Under the pieces are notes generated by a model, which saw only the letters and a program-made list of their open reading frames with translations, ran no database searches and was not told the DNA's origin. Shown in pieces: positions 19,951 to 28,406 of a stretch of DNA of 64,000 nt. Origin of the DNA: Collimonas antrihumi (GTDB lineage Bacteria > Pseudomonadota > Gammaproteobacteria > Burkholderiales > Burkholderiaceae_D); NCBI RefSeq assembly GCF_018304965.1, contig NZ_JAGQED010000004.1, positions 1 to 64,000 on the forward strand, written 5' to 3'. Position numbers and translations under genes: made by a program. How positions within the stretch are numbered: position 1 is the stretch's first letter; the number at the start of each line of letters is the position of its first letter.

Positions 19951-22731
19951 ATGCAAAAAACCCTGCTGTTAGTTGATGGTTCCAGTTATCTCTATCGCGC
20001 CTTTCATGCATTGCCCGATATGCGCAATGCTGCCAATGAGCCGACCGGCGCGCTGTATGGAATCATAAATATGTTACGCCGCTTGCGTACCGATTACCCT
20101 GCAGCTTACCTTGCCTGCGTGTTCGATGCAAAAGGTAAAACATTTCGCGACGACATGTACGCCGACTATAAGGCCACCCGGGCATCGATGCCAGAGGACC
20201 TGGTTAAACAGATTACGCCAATTCACGCCGCCGTGCGCGCCATGGGCTGGCCGATCCTGATGGTCGAAGGCGTAGAGGCCGACGATGTGATCGGCACGCT
20301 CACGGTACAGGCGGTGAGCCATGGCATGCAAGCCGTGGTGTCGACCGGCGATAAAGATTTGGCGCAGCTGGTCAACGAGCATGTGACGCTGATCAACACG
20401 ATGAGCAACGAGACCTTGGATCGTGCCGGCGTGATCGCAAAATTCGGCGTGCCGCCGGAGCGCATCGTCGATTACCTGACATTGATCGGCGACACCGTCG
20501 ACAACATTCCCGGCGTCTCCAAAGTCGGGCCGAAGACTGCGGTTAAATGGCTGAATCAATATGACACGGTCGATCAGGTGATGGCCAATGCTGCCAATAT
20601 CGGCGGCGCCGTTGGCGAGAACCTGCGGGCGGTGCTGGACTGGCTGCCCAAGGCCAAGGAACTGGTGACAGTAAAAACCGATTGCGACCTGAGCGCACAC
20701 ATGGGGTTGTTTCCAGAATCGCTGAAGGCGCCGGAGCAAGACAATGAGACACTGATCGAGCTGTACACGCGCTATAACTTCAAGACCTGGCTGCGCGATT
20801 TGAGCGGCGCCGGCAACGCTGCCAGCGCGTCGGATAGTGCGGGGAAAACCGTGCCGGCCGAGAGCGTCGCCGCCCACAAGCCCGGCGCCGGCGAGCCGGC
20901 TCAGAGCAGCCTGTTTGCCACGGTAGAACGGCATTACGAAACTGTGCTGACCGAAGCGCAGCTGGACGTGTGGCTGCAACGTATCGACAAGGCGGCATTG
21001 ACTGCGATCGATACCGAGACTACCTCGCTGGATCCGATGACTGCCCAGCTGGTCGGGATATCGCTGTGTTGCGAGGTCGGCGTTGCCTGTTATATTCCGG
21101 TAGCCCATCGTTACCAGGATGTGCCGGCGCAATTGCCGCGTGAATTCGTACTGGAAAAAATGCGCTCTTGGCTGGAAGACGACAGCAAGCCCAAGGTCGG
21201 CCAGAACCTGAAGTACGACAGTCACATATTTGCCAACCAGGGTGTCAGCTTGCGTGGCATCGTGCACGATACTTTGCTCGAATCGTATGTGTTCGAATCG
21301 CATCGCAGCCATGATATGGACAGTCTGGCCTTGCGCCACCTGAATCACCAGACCATCACGTTCCAGGAAGTGTGCGGCAAAGGGGTTTCGCAGATCGGTT
21401 TCGACGAGGTCGAGATCGGCCGCGCTACCGAATATGCAGCCGAGGATGCCGATATCACATTGCAGTTGCATCTGACCATGTGGCCGCATATTGCCGACGA
21501 TGCCAAGCTCAGGTTCATCTACGAAAAAATCGAAGTGCCGACTTCCGTCGTGCTGCAAAAGATCGAACGCAATGGCGTATTGATCGATGCCAGCCGCCTG
21601 GCTACTCAATCGAACGAATTGGGCAAGCGCATGCTGGAAATCGAACAGCAAGCCTATGAACTGGCGGGCCAGCCTTTCAACCTGAGTTCGCCCAAGCAGT
21701 TGGGCGAAATCCTGTTCGATAAACTCAAGCTGCCGGTGGTCAAGAAAACGCCATCCGGATCGCCGTCGACCGATGAAGAAGTGCTGCAGAAACTGGCGGA
21801 AGATTATCCGCTGCCGAAGGTGCTGCTAGATTACCGCAGTCTGTCCAAGCTGAAATCGACCTACACCGACAAACTGCCGAAGATGGTCAATGCGGAAACC
21901 GGCCGCGTGCATACCAACTATGCACAGGCGGTCGCCGTTACCGGACGGCTGGCGTCGAATGATCCGAATTTGCAGAATATTCCGATTCGCACTGCCGAAG
22001 GGCGCCGTATCCGCGAAGCGTTTGTAGCACCCGAAGATTGCGTGATCGTTTCTGCCGACTATTCGCAAATCGAATTGCGCATCATGGCCCACATCTCCGG
22101 CGATGAAAACATGCTGCGCGCATTTGCCGAAGGTGTGGATATTCATCGCGCCACTGCCGCCGAAATTTTCGGTGCCACAGCGGCGGAAGTCACCAGCGAG
22201 CAGCGCCGTTATGCCAAGGTGATCAACTTCGGCCTGATTTACGGCATGAGCGCGTTCGGCCTGGCCGGCAACCTCGGCATCGAGCGTGCCGCTGCGCAAA
22301 TGTACATTGAAAAATATTTCATGCGCTTTGCCGGCGTCAAGCAATTCATGGACATGACGCGGGTGCAAGCCAAGGCGCAGGGTTATGTCGAGACCGTGTT
22401 CGGGCGCCGTTTGTGGCTGCCGGAAATCAATTCGCCCAATGGTCAGCGCCGCCAGGGTGCAGAGCGGGCGGCGATCAACGCGCCGATGCAGGGCACCGCC
22501 GCCGATTTGATCAAACTGTCGATGATCGCGGTGCAAAACTGGATTGAAACAGAAAAGTTAACATCCAAGATGGTGATGCAAGTGCACGATGAACTGGTGC
22601 TGGAAGTGCCGCAAGACGAACTGGCGCTGGTGCGGGAAAAACTGCCGCAGCTGATGGCTGGCGTGGCTGAACTAAAAGTGCCGCTGATTGCCGAAGTCGG
22701 AGTGGGCAAGAATTGGGATGAGGCGCATTGA
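19951..22731 (+). CDS. polA: DNA polymerase I
   Basis: 926 residues, three-domain PolA. The N-terminal 5'-3' exonuclease begins MQKTLLLVDGSSYLYRAFHALPD. The 3'-5' proofreading domain keeps the acidic motif AIDTETTSLDP. The polymerase domain has motif A SADYSQIELRIMAHISGD, the O-helix RRYAKVINFGLIYGMSAFG, and motif C MVMQVHDELVLEVP. The start was chosen on the canonical N-terminus. Upstream in-frame codons fall inside the divergent LOG gene. There is no ribosome site before this ATG, which is unusual for a highly conserved gene. Confidence 0.97.
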   Translation: MQKTLLLVDGSSYLYRAFHALPDMRNAANEPTGALYGIINMLRRLRTDYPAAYLACVFDAKGKTFRDDMYADYKATRASMPEDLVKQITPIHAAVRAMGWPILMVEGVEADDVIGTLTVQAVSHGMQAVVSTGDKDLAQLVNEHVTLINTMSNETLDRAGVIAKFGVPPERIVDYLTLIGDTVDNIPGVSKVGPKTAVKWLNQYDTVDQVMANAANIGGAVGENLRAVLDWLPKAKELVTVKTDCDLSAHMGLFPESLKAPEQDNETLIELYTRYNFKTWLRDLSGAGNAASASDSAGKTVPAESVAAHKPGAGEPAQSSLFATVERHYETVLTEAQLDVWLQRIDKAALTAIDTETTSLDPMTAQLVGISLCCEVGVACYIPVAHRYQDVPAQLPREFVLEKMRSWLEDDSKPKVGQNLKYDSHIFANQGVSLRGIVHDTLLESYVFESHRSHDMDSLALRHLNHQTITFQEVCGKGVSQIGFDEVEIGRATEYAAEDADITLQLHLTMWPHIADDAKLRFIYEKIEVPTSVVLQKIERNGVLIDASRLATQSNELGKRMLEIEQQAYELAGQPFNLSSPKQLGEILFDKLKLPVVKKTPSGSPSTDEEVLQKLAEDYPLPKVLLDYRSLSKLKSTYTDKLPKMVNAETGRVHTNYAQAVAVTGRLASNDPNLQNIPIRTAEGRRIREAFVAPEDCVIVSADYSQIELRIMAHISGDENMLRAFAEGVDIHRATAAEIFGATAAEVTSEQRRYAKVINFGLIYGMSAFGLAGNLGIERAAAQMYIEKYFMRFAGVKQFMDMTRVQAKAQGYVETVFGRRLWLPEINSPNGQRRQGAERAAINAPMQGTAADLIKLSMIAVQNWIETEKLTSKMVMQVHDELVLEVPQDELALVREKLPQLMAGVAELKVPLIAEVGVGKNWDEAH

Positions 22732-22808
22732 GTATGATGGTGGCTGGTTTGCACTGGTGCCGGGCAATGTAAATCGATAGTTGAAGGTCAACTTTAGAGG
22801 AGAGCTTA

Positions 22809-23693
22809 ATGTCGAATTTGAAACAGGATTTCGATAGCCTGGTGGGAAAAACCAGTTTGTCAGATGATGTTGACCGCCGTACCTTTTTGAAGGCAGCCCT
22901 GGGCACAGGGTTTGCCGCAGCAGTGATGCCGGTCACGGCGCAAACGGTGATCAAGACTGATAGCACGGGCCTCATTGCCGGTCCGCTTGAAATCCGGGCG
23001 AATGGCTTGAGCGTGCCGGCCTATCGTTCCCAGCCCGAAGGCAAAACCAATTTGCCGGTAGTGCTGGTGGTTTCGGAAATCTTCGGCGTGCATGAACACA
23101 TCGCCGATATCACCCGTCGCTTCGCCAAGCTCGGCTACCTCGCGATTGCACCGGACCTCTTCGTTCGCGAAGGTAATCCTGCCGCTTTCGCATCGATTCC
23201 AGAGTTGTACAAAAACGTGACTGCAAAAGTGCCGGATGACCAGGTGCTGGGCGACCTCGATGCCTGCGTTGCCTGGGCCAAGGCAAACGGCGGCAACGTC
23301 GACAAGCTGGCGATCACCGGCTTCTGCTGGGGCGGCCGCATTACCTGGCTGTATGCCAGCCATAATCCCAAGGTAAAGGCTGCCGCAGCATGGTATGGCA
23401 GCCTGGTGGGGGATAAGAGCGAGCTGATGCCGAAGCAGCCGGTTGACATTGCATCGACCTTGAAAGTGCCGGTGCTGGGTTTATATGGCGCCAAGGACCA
23501 GGGTATTACCCAGGATCACGTGGCGCAGATGAAAGCGGCGCTCGCCAAAGGCAACAGCAAATCGGAAATCGTGGTGTATCCGAACTCCGGCCATGCGTTT
23601 AATGCCGATTATCGTCCTAGTTATGTGGAGGCGGATGCCAAGGACGGTTGGAAACGTACTCTGGCTTGGTTTAAGGCGCATGGGGTGAATTGA
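22809..23693 (+). CDS. Dienelactone hydrolase family protein with Tat-like signal
   Basis: 294 residues. The N-terminus has DRRTFLKAALGTGFAAAVMPVTA, a twin-arginine-type signal, so export is likely. The alpha/beta hydrolase core shows the nucleophile elbow GFCWGG (Cys as nucleophile, as in carboxymethylenebutenolidases), the DLFVREG region, and the C-terminal catalytic His in NSGHAFN. The true substrate is unknown; no aromatic degradation genes are adjacent. An AGAGGAG ribosome site precedes the ATG. Confidence 0.9.
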   Translation: MSNLKQDFDSLVGKTSLSDDVDRRTFLKAALGTGFAAAVMPVTAQTVIKTDSTGLIAGPLEIRANGLSVPAYRSQPEGKTNLPVVLVVSEIFGVHEHIADITRRFAKLGYLAIAPDLFVREGNPAAFASIPELYKNVTAKVPDDQVLGDLDACVAWAKANGGNVDKLAITGFCWGGRITWLYASHNPKVKAAAAWYGSLVGDKSELMPKQPVDIASTLKVPVLGLYGAKDQGITQDHVAQMKAALAKGNSKSEIVVYPNSGHAFNADYRPSYVEADAKDGWKRTLAWFKAHGVN

Positions 23694-23790
23694 ATCCGGA
23701 TCAGGCGCGAGGCCGGGCAATTAGCAGTTAAATTTGCTGAAATGCAGCAGCTGTGTTCTAATTTGCAACCATGTTGCATTTAACTTCTGA

Positions 23791-24588
23791 TTGCCGGAGT
23801 CAAAAATTAATTCCACACTCGTTTCAATTCTCCTGGCGACCACGATCGCCGGGCTTTTCAGCATAACCGCCGCTGCAATTTTTTCTTTCGCGCTGCTGTC
23901 GAAGATGGTCGAGCGCATGGTCAGCCTGTCGGTCGGCATCATGCTGGCGACTTCCTTGCTGCACGCGCTGCCGGAAGCGTTCGAATCGCAGGCCGACAGC
24001 CACACGCTGTTTGCGGTGTTGCTAGGCGGGTTGCTGGCTTTCTTCGTGCTGGAAAAATTTGCCATCCTGCGCCACTCGCATCATCACGAAGATGACGGCC
24101 ACGGGCATCATCACGGGCATGACAAGAAAGAGGCGGGCAAAGCCGGCTGGATGATTCTGGTTGGCGACGGCTTGCACAACTTTACTGATGGTATTTTGAT
24201 CGCCGCTGCCTTCCTGGCAGATCCGCATCTCGGCCTGATCACCGGCCTGGCCATCATCGTGCATGAGATTCCGCAGGAAATCGGCGATTTCATCGTGCTG
24301 CTCAACGCCGGCTTTTCGCGGACCCGGGCTTATGTGTATAACCTGATCTGCAGCCTGATGGCGGTGCTTGGCGGTTTGCTGGGTTACTTTACCCTCGAGC
24401 GCGGCATGGAGTGGATTCCTTATGTGCTGGTATTTGCCTCTTCGGGATTTATCTATATTGCCGTCAGCGACTTGATGCCGCAAATGCAGCGCCGGGCCAC
24501 CATGCGTGAAACGATTCCGCAGATACTGCTGATCGGCGCCGGCGTAGCCATCGTCCTGTTCCTGACCCGCCACGCCCATCATCATTAA
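23791..24588 (+). CDS. ZIP-family metal transporter
   Basis: About 260 residues with eight hydrophobic segments, a His-rich loop (HSHHHEDDGHGHHHGHD, near residues 95-111), and ZIP signatures HNFTDGILIAAAF and HEIPQEIGDF in helices 4 and 5. It probably imports zinc or another divalent metal. The frame is closed by a TGA directly before the TTG at 23791, and no ATG exists near the family N-terminus. Initiation must be at this TTG, or at ATT 23806, which has GGAG six bases upstream. A sequence error at that codon is also possible. Confidence 0.88.
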   Translation: MPESKINSTLVSILLATTIAGLFSITAAAIFSFALLSKMVERMVSLSVGIMLATSLLHALPEAFESQADSHTLFAVLLGGLLAFFVLEKFAILRHSHHHEDDGHGHHHGHDKKEAGKAGWMILVGDGLHNFTDGILIAAAFLADPHLGLITGLAIIVHEIPQEIGDFIVLLNAGFSRTRAYVYNLICSLMAVLGGLLGYFTLERGMEWIPYVLVFASSGFIYIAVSDLMPQMQRRATMRETIPQILLIGAGVAIVLFLTRHAHHH

Positions 24589-24591
24589 ACA

Positions 24592-24708
24592 GTAGGGTGG
24601 GCACTTATGCCCACGCGTGGCCGCGATAGCCGGAGTGCGAACCTACGCGTTACCGAAACAGGCATCTGCCACGAGCGAATTCCGCGTGGGCATTCGTGCC
24701 CACCCTAC
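24592..24708. repeat. GTAGGGTGGGCA palindromic repeat, copy 3 (long form)
   Basis: Starts three bases after the ZIP gene stop and ends 13 bases before the sseA stop, in the gap between convergent genes. The ends GTAGGGTGGGCA and TGCCCACCCTAC are intact, and the interior is similar to copy 2 at 16586. Confidence 0.93.
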
Positions 24709-24721
24709 GATTACGTACGGC

Positions 24722-25588
24722 TTATGCGCCCTTGGCCATCGGCCGCGTCGAATCGGAACACCACTCGCTCCACGATCCCGGATACAAGGCAGCGCCATGC
24801 AAGCCGGCGATTTCCAGCGCCAGCAGGTTATGACAGGCAGTAACGCCTGAACCGCACTGCATCACGGCAGTCTTCGGTTCGCTGATCAGAGCGCCGAATT
24901 CCTCATGCAGTTGATGGCCGGGTTTGAAACGGCCATCGGCCTGCAGGTTATCCTTGAAAAAACGATTCTTGGCGCCGGGAATATGGCCGCCGACCGGGTC
25001 TATCGTTTCATTTTCTCCGCGAAAACGATCCGGTGCACGCGCATCGATGATGGTGCGTCTCTGGTTGGTCAGGTTGATCAGCACGTCGTGGGCGTTGACG
25101 CTGCTGGTCAGCGGCGGCTTGGCGCTGATATTGCCGCTGGCCGGCGCCGGTTCCGCAGTCGATAAGCTTGCGCCCGCCGCTTGCCAGGCTGCCAGGCCGC
25201 CGTCTAGCACTGCTACCGAGTTGTGACCGATAGAGCGCAACAGCCACCACAAACGGGCAGCATACATGCCGCCCTGGGCGTCGTAGGCGACGACCTGAGT
25301 GTCGTCATTGATGCCCCATGCTCGCAGCGTGGCGAGCAACGCATCTTTTTCCGGCAGCGGATGGCGGCCTTTGAAGCTGCCGTCAGCTGCTTGTTTTGCG
25401 CCGGAAAGGTCGCGATCCAGATTGGCGAAGCGGGCTTCAGGAATGTGGCCGGCATCGTAAGCCGTCCTGCCGGCAGCGGCATCCGCCAGATCGTGGCGGC
25501 AGTCGACAATGACCCAGTTGGGATTTTGCGCATTCTGCAACAGATTAGAGGCAGAAATCAGCGTCGTATAAGGATGGGCGTGAGACAT
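24722..25588 (-). CDS. sseA: 3-mercaptopyruvate/thiosulfate sulfurtransferase
   Basis: 288 residues with two rhodanese domains. The active loop CGSGVTACHN in the C-terminal domain is of the mercaptopyruvate type (CG[S/T]GVTA). The N-terminal inactive rhodanese domain includes VIVDCRHDLAD and GHIPEARFANLD. The enzyme transfers sulfur from 3-mercaptopyruvate or thiosulfate to acceptors such as cyanide or thioredoxin. The next gene upstream on the same strand is a DMT exporter, 45 bp away. Confidence 0.93.
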   Translation of the reverse strand: MSHAHPYTTLISASNLLQNAQNPNWVIVDCRHDLADAAAGRTAYDAGHIPEARFANLDRDLSGAKQAADGSFKGRHPLPEKDALLATLRAWGINDDTQVVAYDAQGGMYAARLWWLLRSIGHNSVAVLDGGLAAWQAAGASLSTAEPAPASGNISAKPPLTSSVNAHDVLINLTNQRRTIIDARAPDRFRGENETIDPVGGHIPGAKNRFFKDNLQADGRFKPGHQLHEEFGALISEPKTAVMQCGSGVTACHNLLALEIAGLHGAALYPGSWSEWCSDSTRPMAKGA

Positions 25589-25633
25589 GGCATTCCTTCT
25601 ATCTAAGTGTGTATCAGGTGATGCGGGGCAACC

Positions 25634-26581
25634 TCACAAGCTGCGGGTTTCGGTAGTCTGGTTGATTTTGTTATCCAGCGGATTTTCCGAATGTAACGGC
25701 TTGAGTGGACGCGCCTTCTTTTGATTATAAAACGTTGCCAGCAAACCGCCGATAAGGATTACCGCGGTCCCAAGCCAGCCACGCAAGCCAAGCTGGTCGT
25801 GCCAGATCAGAATGCCCCAGATGCTGGAAAAGACGATGCCGGTGTACTGCAGATTTGCAGTCAGCAGCGGATTGCCAAGACGGTAGGCGCGCGTCATGGC
25901 CATCTGGGCGACGGTGGCCGATAAACTCAGTGTAATCAATAAGGCCACGCCTTGCACATTATGCGCATGCCAGAATGGTATGCCGCCGCCTGGCAGCAAG
26001 GTGCTGCCAGCCAGGCCGGCGATAGCGCTGGTCGTTGAAAAATAAAAGACCACGCGATATTCCGGTTCTCCCAGCGTGCCCAGGCGCCGTACCTGGAGAT
26101 ACGCGACGGCCGAAATCAGACCGGATGCCAGTGCGATCATGCCGCCTATCGTCTGGTTGGTATCGAGCGAAGGTTTCATCAGCAGCATCACGCCGATGAA
26201 GCTGATCATGATGGTGGCTGCCATGCCCCATTCGAAGCGTGTATTGCCACGCCACCATGCAGTGCCGAACAAGATCGCGGCAAGCCATATCGAGGAGGTG
26301 TAGTTGAGGGTGGTGGCGGTAGCGACCGGTAGCAGGCTGAAAGAATAGAACCACATCGACAACGCAATCACGCCGATCACACCGCGCCATAAGTGCTGGC
26401 GCGGCATGGGTGTCTTCAGGGTGCCGCCCTTCAGCAGAATCAGGACGATGATGAATAACATGCCGATCAAACCGCGGCTCAGCACGACTTCAGCGATGGA
26501 ATAATGATCGGAAGCAAGCTTGACGCAGACCCCCATGATCGAAAACATAAGGCTAGCGAACAACATCCAGAGTGATTGCAT
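25634..26581 (-). CDS. DMT-superfamily (EamA) transporter
   Basis: 315 residues with ten hydrophobic segments as two EamA repeats. Recognisable parts are the N-terminal MQSLWMLFASLMFSIMGVCVKLASDHYS and GIMLLMKPS-type helix ends (here GVMLLMKPS). It probably exports amino acids or other metabolites; the substrate cannot be told. The soluble C-terminal tail (NQKKARPLKPLHSENPLDNK) is polar. It lies 45 bp before sseA and may be co-transcribed with it. Confidence 0.9.
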   Translation of the reverse strand: MQSLWMLFASLMFSIMGVCVKLASDHYSIAEVVLSRGLIGMLFIIVLILLKGGTLKTPMPRQHLWRGVIGVIALSMWFYSFSLLPVATATTLNYTSSIWLAAILFGTAWWRGNTRFEWGMAATIMISFIGVMLLMKPSLDTNQTIGGMIALASGLISAVAYLQVRRLGTLGEPEYRVVFYFSTTSAIAGLAGSTLLPGGGIPFWHAHNVQGVALLITLSLSATVAQMAMTRAYRLGNPLLTANLQYTGIVFSSIWGILIWHDQLGLRGWLGTAVILIGGLLATFYNQKKARPLKPLHSENPLDNKINQTTETRSL

Positions 26582-26664
26582 GGGAGGGGGCGAAGGAAGC
26601 GAAGGGAGCGTAGCCGCTATTTTGACTGATTCCGGCGGCGGTGCATGCTTACTGCGCTAAATAA

Positions 26665-26716
26665 AGACAAAGGGCCGGGGTTTGTGCGTTTGCGCAAACT
26701 CCAGCCCTTGTTTTCG
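26665..26716 (-). terminator. Probable terminator of the Rieske gene
   Basis: Reading the minus strand, AAGGGCTGGAGTTTGCGC pairs with a following GCACAAACCCCGGCCCTT-like arm with two mismatches, and a T-rich tail (TGTCTTTATTT) follows. It lies downstream of the Rieske oxygenase gene and before the DMT gene, both on the minus strand. Confidence 0.6.
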
Positions 26717-26725
26717 GATCAGGTT

Positions 26726-26770
26726 TTCCCCGAAGGGCTCCCCGAAGGTCTCCCCCGAAGGGCTCTCCGG
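26726..26770. repeat. Short imperfect tandem repeat (CCCCGAAGGGCTC units)
   Basis: Three near-copies of CCCCGAAGGGCTC follow each other between the terminator and the Rieske stop codon. A 14-bp near-duplication (GGTCAACCCG core, 26782-26809) covers the stop codon itself. The pattern suggests local duplication. No function is evident. Confidence 0.6.
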
Positions 26771-26792
26771 GTGATTGTTCTGGTCAACCCGC

Positions 26793-27896
26793 TCAGGTCA
26801 ACCCGTTCTGACTCCGGTACCACTCGTGGAAATGCTGCATGCCGTCTTCCATCGGCGACTGGTACGGGCCGACCTCGCTGACGCCGCGCTCCATCAGGAT
26901 GCGCCGTCCGGCATCCATGCGCAATGCGATTTCGTCATCTTCGACACAGGTTTCCATGTATGCGGCACGTTCCGCCTCGACCATTTCGCGCTCAAACAGC
27001 GCAATTTCCTCTGGGTAATAAAACTCGACCACATTGGTGGTTTTTTGCGGGCCGCGCGGCCACAACGTCGACACCACCAGGACATGGGGATACCACTCCA
27101 CCATGATATTCGGATACAAGGTCAGCCAGATCGCGCCGAACTTCGGCGGTTCGCCATTGCTGAACTTGAGAACCTGTTCCTGCCATTTCTTGTAGGCAGG
27201 CGAGCCGGATTTCGCCAGTCCGTGATTGACGCCGACGGTTTGGACGCTGTAATCCTTGCCAAATTGCCATTCCAGGTCATCGCAGCTGACAAAACTGCCC
27301 AGGCCGGGATGAAACGGCTCGACGTGGTAATCCTCCAGGTAGACCTCGATAAAGGTTTTCCAGTTGTAGTCGCACTCGTGGACTTCGACGTGGTCGAACA
27401 GGTAGCCGCTGAAATCGAGATCCTTGGCAACGCCCAGTTGCGCCAGTTTTTCGCCGACATGGAAGGCATTTTGCTCGAATAGCAAGCCGTTCCAGTTTTG
27501 CAATGGTGTCTTGGACAAGTTCATGCATGGCGTCTCACCGAAGTGCGGTGCGCCAATCAGTTCGCCCTTGAGGTCGTAAGTCCAGCGATGCAGCGGGCAG
27601 ACGATATTGCGGGCATTACCGCGACCGTCGAACATTTTTGCCTGACGATGGCGGCAGACGTTGGAAATCAGCTCAATCCCCTGGGGATTGCGCACCAGCA
27701 TGCGGCCTTCGTTTTCAGAAGCAAGCGTGGCGTAATCGCCGACGTCGGGCACCATCAGCTCATGGCCGACATAACGTGGGCCATTCTGAAAGAGTTGCTG
27801 GATTTCACGCTTTAACAGCGCTTCGTCAAAGTAGACGTTGACCGGAAGTTGCGCATCGGAGCGCGCGAGCTTGGAAATAGAAGCCAGATCGGACAT
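26793..27896 (-). CDS. Rieske-type aromatic ring-hydroxylating oxygenase, large subunit-like
   Basis: 367 residues. The Rieske 2Fe-2S ligands are NVCRHR near residue 79-84 and CPLHRW about 17 residues later. The mononuclear iron site is in EDYHVEPFHPGL (the D/E-x2-H-x4-H pattern) near residue 190. Homologues oxidise aromatic or quaternary-amine substrates. No ferredoxin, reductase or small subunit gene is next to it, so the electron donor and substrate are unknown. The start follows a GGGGGTGGAGGGATG-like purine-rich ribosome region. Confidence 0.88.
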   Translation of the reverse strand: MSDLASISKLARSDAQLPVNVYFDEALLKREIQQLFQNGPRYVGHELMVPDVGDYATLASENEGRMLVRNPQGIELISNVCRHRQAKMFDGRGNARNIVCPLHRWTYDLKGELIGAPHFGETPCMNLSKTPLQNWNGLLFEQNAFHVGEKLAQLGVAKDLDFSGYLFDHVEVHECDYNWKTFIEVYLEDYHVEPFHPGLGSFVSCDDLEWQFGKDYSVQTVGVNHGLAKSGSPAYKKWQEQVLKFSNGEPPKFGAIWLTLYPNIMVEWYPHVLVVSTLWPRGPQKTTNVVEFYYPEEIALFEREMVEAERAAYMETCVEDDEIALRMDAGRRILMERGVSEVGPYQSPMEDGMQHFHEWYRSQNGLT

Positions 27897-28015
27897 CCCT
27901 CCACCCCCAAATGTGTTGTATCAACCTAAGAGAGAAAGAATCCGCAAAAACCTGTGTTCAAATAATATGAAACGGAAATTTTGGACAGAACCAAGGATTA
28001 TCCCATAAAAAGCTG

Positions 28016-28056
28016 AAAATGGGCTGTTTTACGCTGGTTATCCAGCCCTATTTTCT
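28016..28056. other. Inverted repeat in the Rieske-xseB intergenic region
   Basis: AAAATGGGCTG and CAGCCCTATTTT flank a 16-base loop. It resembles a weak terminator or a leader hairpin upstream of xseB. The remaining 234 bp of this divergent gap are AT-rich and presumably hold promoters in both directions, but no convincing -35/-10 pair was found. Confidence 0.35.
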
Positions 28057-28130
28057 AAATCAACTCCTCTAAATACAACGAGTTATGGATGTTTGCTCTA
28101 AAATAGCGGACTAAACTATTTATAGCCAAT

Positions 28131-28406
28131 ATGGCCACTATGCCAAAAAATCCGATTTCCACCAGCAGCCCGGCCTCGTTTGAACAAGCAATGGCCGAGC
28201 TGGAGCAGCTGGTAGCCCAAATGGAAGCGGGCGAGTTGCCGCTGGAAGCATCAGTCGCCGCCTATAAACGCGGTTCGGAGCTGGTCAAGTTTTGCGCTTT
28301 GCAACTCGAAAAAGTCGACAGCCAGGTCAAGGTGCTGGAAGGCGACATGCTCAAGCCCTTTGCCGGTGAAGCGCTTAATGATCACAGCGGCGGAGCTGAA
28401 GAATGA
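28131..28406 (+). CDS. xseB: Exodeoxyribonuclease VII small subunit
   Basis: 91 residues. XseB pairs with XseA to degrade single-stranded DNA. The family core FEQAMAELEQLVAQMEAGELPLEASVAAYKRGSELVKFC is clear. The C-terminal part (QVKVLEGDMLKPF) is also typical. It is first in the xseB-ispA-dxs operon; its stop overlaps the ispA ATG (ATGA). An alternative ATG at 28140 would give the shorter N-terminus. xseA is not in the window. Confidence 0.93.
   Translation: MATMPKNPISTSSPASFEQAMAELEQLVAQMEAGELPLEASVAAYKRGSELVKFCALQLEKVDSQVKVLEGDMLKPFAGEALNDHSGGAEE

Noticed and set aside
20074-21651. 525-residue minus-strand frame opposite polA
   Set aside because: Shadow of PolA's exonuclease and polymerase region; no domain is seen.
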